NCBI GenBank assembly: GCA_031289775.1
Contig: JAITOY010000048.1
Location: 1-64,000, forward strand
Length of the DNA stretch: 64,000 nt
Origin: Synergistaceae bacterium
Lineage (GTDB): Bacteria > Synergistota > Synergistia > Synergistales > Synergistaceae
Direction: 5' to 3'
A program made the position numbers and the translations under genes. Positions 58,985 to 64,000 of this stretch are shown here, in pieces (the first letter of the stretch is position 1; every line of letters starts with the position of its first letter). The notes beneath the pieces are model-generated. The model saw only the letters and a list, made by a program, of their open reading frames with translations, did no database searches and was not told the origin of the DNA.

Positions 58985-61900
58985 TCAGGTTCGATCACCA
59001 TAGCGTTCGCCGGTCCCGGTCTGTAGGCGCTCTTTGATTTCGTCGTACTCGAGCTCGTCCAGTTTTTTCCTCAGCCACTCCACGAACTCGCCGCCGGACT
59101 CGTAATCGTAGCTCTCCAACTCGGTCAATATTGCCTCCATGCCAGTCGAGTCATAGTGCCCGCAGCGTTCCAGGAGACTGTCGAACAGCGCCGCGTTGGG
59201 CATTGGCATCTTAATCCGAGCGTGGCACGCAGACGCTATGTCCATCTCCTTCAGTATGGAGCCAAGGTCTGAGATGAGTTTCTCGAGAGCCATGACGAAC
59301 TCGACGTTCTTCGACCTGGTTATCTCGTACTCCCCCCGCTTAGCGTAAAATTCGAGCTCCTCGGCCATCTCGCCGACCTTCACGGCGCATATCCCGAAGC
59401 TCGAGCCCTTTATTCCATGGACTGTCACAGCGTACTCCGGCAAATTTCCCCTCTCGAGTCCGCGCACGTCCCTCAGGAGGGTTGGCGTGTGACCGACGTA
59501 CGAGCGAATCACTTTCAGATAGACATCCTCGTCGCCGAAGCGGGATATCCCGGACTCTATGTCCAGCCCGTCGATAAACCACATCGACTCCGGCAGGCGC
59601 CGCTTGCCCGCGGACCCAGGCGCCGCACCGGGATCAAGGACATCCGACGCGCTCGGGACGCTCGCCAAACTCGCGATATAAGCACGCTCCGCGTCCTCGC
59701 TGCGCACAAACCTGTTCAAGAGCGCGTCCAGCTTTATTATGTCTATCGGCTTAGACAGGTACGCCTGAAAACCATTAGAGAGGAACATTTCCTCGTTGCC
59801 GACAAGCGCGTTCGCGGTGAGCGCTATTATCGGAACGGTCCTCGCGTACTCCGTTCCTATCTCGCCCCTTATAATTCGGACCGCCTCCACGCCATCCATT
59901 TCAGGCATCATGTGGTCCATGAAAATTACGTCGTAACGAACTTTGGCCTCCCGCACTATGTCTATCGCCCTGGCTCCGCTCGACGCGCAGTGTATCGTCA
60001 TGCCGTACGGAAGCATCAGACCCTTCGCGACGTCCAGATTTGTTATGACATCGTCCACCACGAGAATTCTCGCGTACGGCATAGGCGCGCGGATGAGGTT
60101 CTTGGCACGCCTGTTGTCCATCAGCCGAAATGTCTTCAGATTTCTCGCTATCTCGACCCCTATCGGCGTAGGGTCGGATATGCCCTGCCAGATTCTCACA
60201 GTGAAGATCGACCCGGCGCCGTACTCGCTCTCCACCCCTATCGTCCCGTTCATCATATCCACGAGGCTCTTGCAGATCGAAAGGCCGAGACCGGTGCCCT
60301 CTATCTTGCGGTTCGCGTGAATGTCGAGCTGCACGTACTCGGAGAAGAGTTGTCCTATATCCTCTTTTTTTATACCCACGCCGGTGTCGCTCACAACGAA
60401 CTTCATCAAAACACCGTTATCGGAGCGCTCGCAGGTGACGGAGAGCGCAACGACGCCCTCCAGCGTGTATTTGAACGCGTTGGAGAGAAGATTGTTCAGT
60501 ATCTGCTTTATCCTGATCTCGTCGCCGAACAGTCTCATAGGTATATCCTCGTCTATCCGGGGCTCGAATTTTATCGGCTTCGAGGCAATGCGGACGACGT
60601 TCAGGTGCATGGCGTCGCTGATCAGGTTCGGAAAGTCATACTGGACAGGTACTATCTCGAACCTCCCGGACTCTATTTTCGATATGTCGAGGACATCGTT
60701 TATTATGCCTAGCAGCGTCGCGCCTGAGGTGTATATCTTCTCGACATTGGCTCGCGTCTCGTCGGGAAGATCGCTGCGAAGTTCTATCTCGCTGAGCCCT
60801 ATCACAGCGTTCAGCGGTGTACGAATCTCGTGGCTGATGTTTGCGAGAAACGCGCTTTTCGCCTGGGAAGCGGCCTCGGCCCTCTGTGCCTTGATAAGGT
60901 CCGTGAGGTCGTGAAATATCGCCATGCCTCCTATCATTCCGTCGTCGCTGAACATCGGCGTGAAGCGCACCATGTAACTGCTCAGACTGCCCTCGCCGCT
61001 GAAATCTATCGCGATGTCGAACGACGTGTTTTTGCCCTCGGCCATGGAACTGGAGAATATGCCGCTCAGCCGGAACACCTCCGAGTCGTCGAGAAAATTC
61101 CCCAGCACATCGCTGAAAAGCCTGCCGCTGATCTCTGAGAAGTTCTCGACGCCGGTCTTCCGCAGAAAATCGTCCGTGCAGTGGATGAATCTTCCCTCGT
61201 TGTCGAACATGAGAATCGTGTCAGGACTGTTTTGCATGAGAAGGTTCAAGAAGAACTCCTGCTGTGTCTTCTCGGTCGCGAGCTTCGATATTGTTCTCGC
61301 AAAGACGTACGACGCGCAGAGGGCCAGAAGCACAAAGACGGCAGCCCCCACGAGGACGCGGTGCATGGCGTTGTCGACCGCGTCATCGAGGAATGATGTC
61401 GGGACGCCGGCGGAGAGCATCCCTATCCTGTTTCCGTCTAAAACAAACGGCTTGTAGAGGGTGCGAAACATATGGCCGTCCGCGAGGCGCAGCTCGCCGT
61501 ACAAAGACTCGCCTTTCCCTATGACGGTCTCGGCAACCGAGGGGTCGGCCTTCGTGTCGAGGATGCGTCCATTGTCGTCCTTAAAGGTCGTACTCATCCT
61601 CGTGTCGCCGTAAAAAACGGTCATCTCCGCCCTGTACATCCCGGACAGCCGATCGAGTATATCGTTATTTCCGAGGTTCACGCCAGCTATGATGGAGCCC
61701 ACCACCCTGGGGCCTCTTTTCACAGGCGTGCCGTAGAAGAGCCAGAGGCCGTTCATCCCGATGATCTTGGCCGGTTCTACGGCGATGACGCTCTCACCAT
61801 TCAGGGCGGCCTCGACGTACGTTTTCTCCGAGGCGTCGTCCCCGACGAAGTTCTTCGCGTGAGGACGGCTCAAAACCATGCCGGCGGCGTCCGTGACCAT

Positions 61901-62212
61901 TATGCTGTCGAAACCCGACACATTCAGATAGGACAGCATGAGCTTGTTCAGCTCGTATGTGCTCTCCATCTCGATGAGCCGGACAATCTCGCCCATGTCC
62001 GCAAAAACGCGGCCGAACACTTTCATCCGGTCAATAGTGGAGTTTATCTCCCGCCCAAGCCCGTCGACGGCGGTGAGCACCGCGTCATCAACCTCGGCAC
62101 GCATGGCGTCGACAAACACGAAACTGCTGATCGTGGATGTCACGGTCACTCCTGCCAGCACGAGAAAGAAGCTCACCAGAAAAACTATGCTGCGTACCCT
62201 TAATTTAGCCAT
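58985..62212 (-). CDS. Hybrid sensor histidine kinase with Cache, PAS, REC and HPt domains
   Basis: A 1075-residue membrane kinase. In order: helix near 10-35, a periplasmic Cache sensor (about 40-290; MVTDAAGMVLSRPHAKNFVG, SEKTYVEAALNGESVIA), a second helix, a PAS domain (SPDTILMFDNEGRFIHCTDDF), HisKA with ANISHEIRTPLNAVIG, HATPase with NNLLSNAFKYT and GTGLGLSICKSLV, a receiver domain (RILVVDDVITNLDVA, IFMDHMMPEMDG, LSKPID) and an HPt domain with VHGIKGSS. It is divergent from two response regulators that could be its partners. The ATG at 62212 has AGAAGG upstream. Confidence 0.92.
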   Translation of the reverse strand: MAKLRVRSIVFLVSFFLVLAGVTVTSTISSFVFVDAMRAEVDDAVLTAVDGLGREINSTIDRMKVFGRVFADMGEIVRLIEMESTYELNKLMLSYLNVSGFDSIMVTDAAGMVLSRPHAKNFVGDDASEKTYVEAALNGESVIAVEPAKIIGMNGLWLFYGTPVKRGPRVVGSIIAGVNLGNNDILDRLSGMYRAEMTVFYGDTRMSTTFKDDNGRILDTKADPSVAETVIGKGESLYGELRLADGHMFRTLYKPFVLDGNRIGMLSAGVPTSFLDDAVDNAMHRVLVGAAVFVLLALCASYVFARTISKLATEKTQQEFFLNLLMQNSPDTILMFDNEGRFIHCTDDFLRKTGVENFSEISGRLFSDVLGNFLDDSEVFRLSGIFSSSMAEGKNTSFDIAIDFSGEGSLSSYMVRFTPMFSDDGMIGGMAIFHDLTDLIKAQRAEAASQAKSAFLANISHEIRTPLNAVIGLSEIELRSDLPDETRANVEKIYTSGATLLGIINDVLDISKIESGRFEIVPVQYDFPNLISDAMHLNVVRIASKPIKFEPRIDEDIPMRLFGDEIRIKQILNNLLSNAFKYTLEGVVALSVTCERSDNGVLMKFVVSDTGVGIKKEDIGQLFSEYVQLDIHANRKIEGTGLGLSICKSLVDMMNGTIGVESEYGAGSIFTVRIWQGISDPTPIGVEIARNLKTFRLMDNRRAKNLIRAPMPYARILVVDDVITNLDVAKGLMLPYGMTIHCASSGARAIDIVREAKVRYDVIFMDHMMPEMDGVEAVRIIRGEIGTEYARTVPIIALTANALVGNEEMFLSNGFQAYLSKPIDIIKLDALLNRFVRSEDAERAYIASLASVPSASDVLDPGAAPGSAGKRRLPESMWFIDGLDIESGISRFGDEDVYLKVIRSYVGHTPTLLRDVRGLERGNLPEYAVTVHGIKGSSFGICAVKVGEMAEELEFYAKRGEYEITRSKNVEFVMALEKLISDLGSILKEMDIASACHARIKMPMPNAALFDSLLERCGHYDSTGMEAILTELESYDYESGGEFVEWLRKKLDELEYDEIKERLQTGTGERYGDRT

Positions 62213-62439
62213 TTTATACCTTCTCAATCAACCGCTATAGCACGGCCCTTGGTGGGTGACTGGGATTATTAATTTTTATACAACAATTGTACATCTATAT
62301 AATTATTATAGCCAATAAAATAATACGACGTGATATTTTTTGTAATGCGGAAAACAAATTTTCGGACTTTGTAGTATCATAATAAAGGCAGGTATAAACA
62401 AAATCCGGCTTGTGGTCGCGGCGGAGGGTTGCACTGATT

Positions 62440-63498
62440 ATGAAGCAGATACTGATCGTGGACGACAACTTGATTATACTGCAGCAAATAGGCGTATGCC
62501 TCGAGGGCAAATACAACGTAATGCTGGCGAAATCCGGCGCTCAGGCTCTGTCGATCTGTGAGCGGGAGATACCCGACCTCATACTCCTCGATATCGAGAT
62601 GCCCGTAATGGACGGTTTTGAAACTATAGAATGCCTCAAATGCAACGGCATCTTAAGACATATACCTGTCATCTTCCTCACAGCCAGCCACGACATCACG
62701 ACAGAGACCCGCGCTCTGCGGATGGGCGCGGTCGATTTTATCACAAAGCCCGTCGAAAAAAGCATCCTGCTGCACAGAATAGAGCTCCATTTAGAATTGA
62801 ACGACTACCAACTGAACCTCAAAAAATCCATCAAGGATCTCGAGGACAACATCGTTCTCTCCTTCGCTGACTTGGTCGAGTGCAAGGACAGCAATGCGGG
62901 CGGCCATGTGCTGCGCACCAGCAGATACCTTGGTGTGCTCGGCCGCGAGATGATAGACCGCGGCATGTTTCCGGAGGAACTCACGGAGGATGCGCTGAAG
63001 CTGATGGTGCAAGCCGCGCCGTTTCACGATATCGGGAAAATCGGCATCAGCGACGTCATTCTTCTCAAACCCGGGGAACTCAGCGATGATGAGTACAGGG
63101 TGGTAAAACAGCACACCGTGATAGGCTCGCGCGTCCTTTCGAAGATATACGAACGCACAATGTCGCAAAATTATCTCAAATACGCCTCGTTGATGGCGGA
63201 GGGACACCACGAAAGATACGACGGCACTGGATACCCCTATGGGCTGAAGGGGAACGAAATACCGCTCTGCTGCAGGATAATATCAGTGGTCAACGTATAC
63301 GACGCTTGCAAGACTGACAGGGTTTACCGCAGGGCGATGGACCATAAAGGGGCGATAAACGTCATAAGCATGGGGCGGGGCACCGAGTTCGACCCGCTGA
63401 TAGCGGAGGTGGCCGAGTCGATTGCCGGCACTCTGGCGGCGATCGATATAAAACAGGGAACCCTGCTGGGAAGTTGGGCAAAGGTCGGAGCGCGATGA
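62440..63498 (+). CDS. Response regulator with HD-GYP c-di-GMP phosphodiesterase domain 1
   Basis: A 352-residue protein. The receiver domain (ILIVDDNLIILQQIG, LILLDIEMPVMDGF, FITKPVEK) is followed by a helix and an HD-GYP domain (GHVLRTSRYLGV, FHDIGKIGISDVILLKPGEL, AEGHHERYDGTGYPYGL). It probably cleaves cyclic di-GMP when phosphorylated. The ATG at 62440 was chosen because it starts directly at the receiver domain. The stop overlaps the next ATG as ATGA. Confidence 0.9.
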   Translation: MKQILIVDDNLIILQQIGVCLEGKYNVMLAKSGAQALSICEREIPDLILLDIEMPVMDGFETIECLKCNGILRHIPVIFLTASHDITTETRALRMGAVDFITKPVEKSILLHRIELHLELNDYQLNLKKSIKDLEDNIVLSFADLVECKDSNAGGHVLRTSRYLGVLGREMIDRGMFPEELTEDALKLMVQAAPFHDIGKIGISDVILLKPGELSDDEYRVVKQHTVIGSRVLSKIYERTMSQNYLKYASLMAEGHHERYDGTGYPYGLKGNEIPLCCRIISVVNVYDACKTDRVYRRAMDHKGAINVISMGRGTEFDPLIAEVAESIAGTLAAIDIKQGTLLGSWAKVGAR

Positions 63499-64000
63499 AA
63501 GAGATCCTGGTGGTGGACGACAATATAGCGAATCTGCGGCAGATAAGCGCGCAGCTCGAGGGCAGCTACAACGTCACCCTGGTCAAATCCGGCGCGCAGG
63601 CCCTCGTCGTCTGCGCTCAGGAGCGCCCGGATCTCATATTGCTTGACGTGGAAATGCCTGATTTGGACGGTTTCGAGACGATCGAAAGGATGAGAATGAA
63701 CCTGGCTCTGCGCAGCATACCTGTCATATTCATCACAGCCAATCATGACTCTGCGACAGAGGTCAGGGGCCTCAAATCCGGGGCGAGGGATTTCATCACG
63801 AAGCCTGTGGAGAAAAGCATCCTTCTCCACAGGATAGAACTTCACCTGAGCATCTCCTCTTATCAGTCCTACTTGGAGAACACCGTCACGGAGATGACCG
63901 ACAGCATCGCGACGTCCTTGGCGGAACTGATAGAGTGCAGGGACGAGGAAACCGGCGGACACGTCCTCCGCACGAGCAAATATGTCGAGACGCTCGCGTA
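63495..64000 (+). CDS. Response regulator, REC plus start of HD-GYP domain 2 (3' partial)
   Basis: The frame runs off the window after 168 codons. It is a close paralogue of the preceding protein: ILVVDDNIANLRQIS, LILLDVEMPDLDGFETIE, FITKPVEKSILLHRIELHLS, then the beginning of an HD-GYP domain (GGHVLRTSKYVETLA). The phosphorylated Asp and Lys are present. The ATG overlaps the preceding stop, so the two are translated together. Confidence 0.88.
   Translation, partial: MKEILVVDDNIANLRQISAQLEGSYNVTLVKSGAQALVVCAQERPDLILLDVEMPDLDGFETIERMRMNLALRSIPVIFITANHDSATEVRGLKSGARDFITKPVEKSILLHRIELHLSISSYQSYLENTVTEMTDSIATSLAELIECRDEETGGHVLRTSKYVETLA

Noticed and set aside
59222-59240. TGGCAC as a third sigma-54 promoter
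   Set aside because: TGGCACGCAGACGC lacks the TTGC -12 element and lies inside the histidine kinase gene.
1-64000. CRISPR arrays, tRNA and rRNA genes
   Set aside because: I looked for regularly spaced repeats, tRNA cloverleaf patterns and rRNA-like blocks and saw none; a tool search was not possible.

Overview
The window looks like a chromosome segment from a member of the Synergistota. It is GC-rich. The first gene ends in a Gly-Gly-Gly-Cys / hydrophobic / Arg-rich tail that resembles the Synerg-CTERM sorting signal, and lysine/arginine synthesis uses the carrier protein LysW, whose short gene can be read at 6880-7050. The assignment rests on these features, not on a database search.

Layout. 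(1) 2-1744: 3' part of a large surface protein. (2) 1797-15761, all on the minus strand: a LysW-type lysine/arginine gene set (lysW, lysX, lysY, lysZ, lysJ, lysK) and, upstream of it, a compact aromatic amino acid operon (tyrA, aroB, aroA, aroC, fused aroK-aroE, aroF, pheA, aroQ). Each set contains a candidate leader-peptide attenuator. One precedes tyrA, with a 38-codon leader rich in Tyr/Trp/Phe. The other lies between lysX and lysY, with a 42-codon leader rich in Arg/Lys. In both, the leader ORF carries a copy of the 3' arm of the following terminator, so an antiterminator can form. (3) 15865-17346: an IS1202/ISNCY-like insertion sequence beside the aro promoter. (4) 17407-21080: a membrane-fused PstS-like protein, a secreted protein, duplicated gene remnants and an AbrB/PIN toxin-antitoxin pair. 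(5) 21147-33025: accessory metabolic genes, a TIR-transmembrane-repeat protein, and the remains of a molybdenum-hydroxylase iron-sulphur subunit. (6) 33100-40966: a DMT transporter, then a DUF4129-DUF4350-MoxR-DUF58-SpoIIM-RDD cluster and a membrane protein.

(7) 41037-56698: two interleaved regulons. A GntR/HutC regulator is divergent from a GldA-like dehydrogenase. The box GTATATAC, inside a 15-bp identical sequence, lies just upstream of sigma-70-like promoters at 41.9 kb and again at 50.4 kb. The second site precedes an operon of two FGGY kinases, two DeoC-like aldolases and an iron-type alcohol dehydrogenase. Between the two sites lies a sigma-54 block: rpoN, a PAS-AAA-Fis activator, a DUF1097 membrane protein, and an operon of nitrilase-family amidohydrolase, polysaccharide-deacetylase-fold hydrolase, a small CxxC protein and a CobW GTPase. 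Two near-consensus -24/-12 promoters drive this block. (8) 56840-64000: an ARMT1-like protein (DUF89), an M20 amidohydrolase, a large hybrid histidine kinase and two tandem REC-HD-GYP response regulators, the last cut by the window end.

The best candidates for undescribed biology are the two attenuators, the kinase/aldolase catabolic regulon controlled by the split GntR operator, and the sigma-54-controlled amidohydrolase/CobW cluster.
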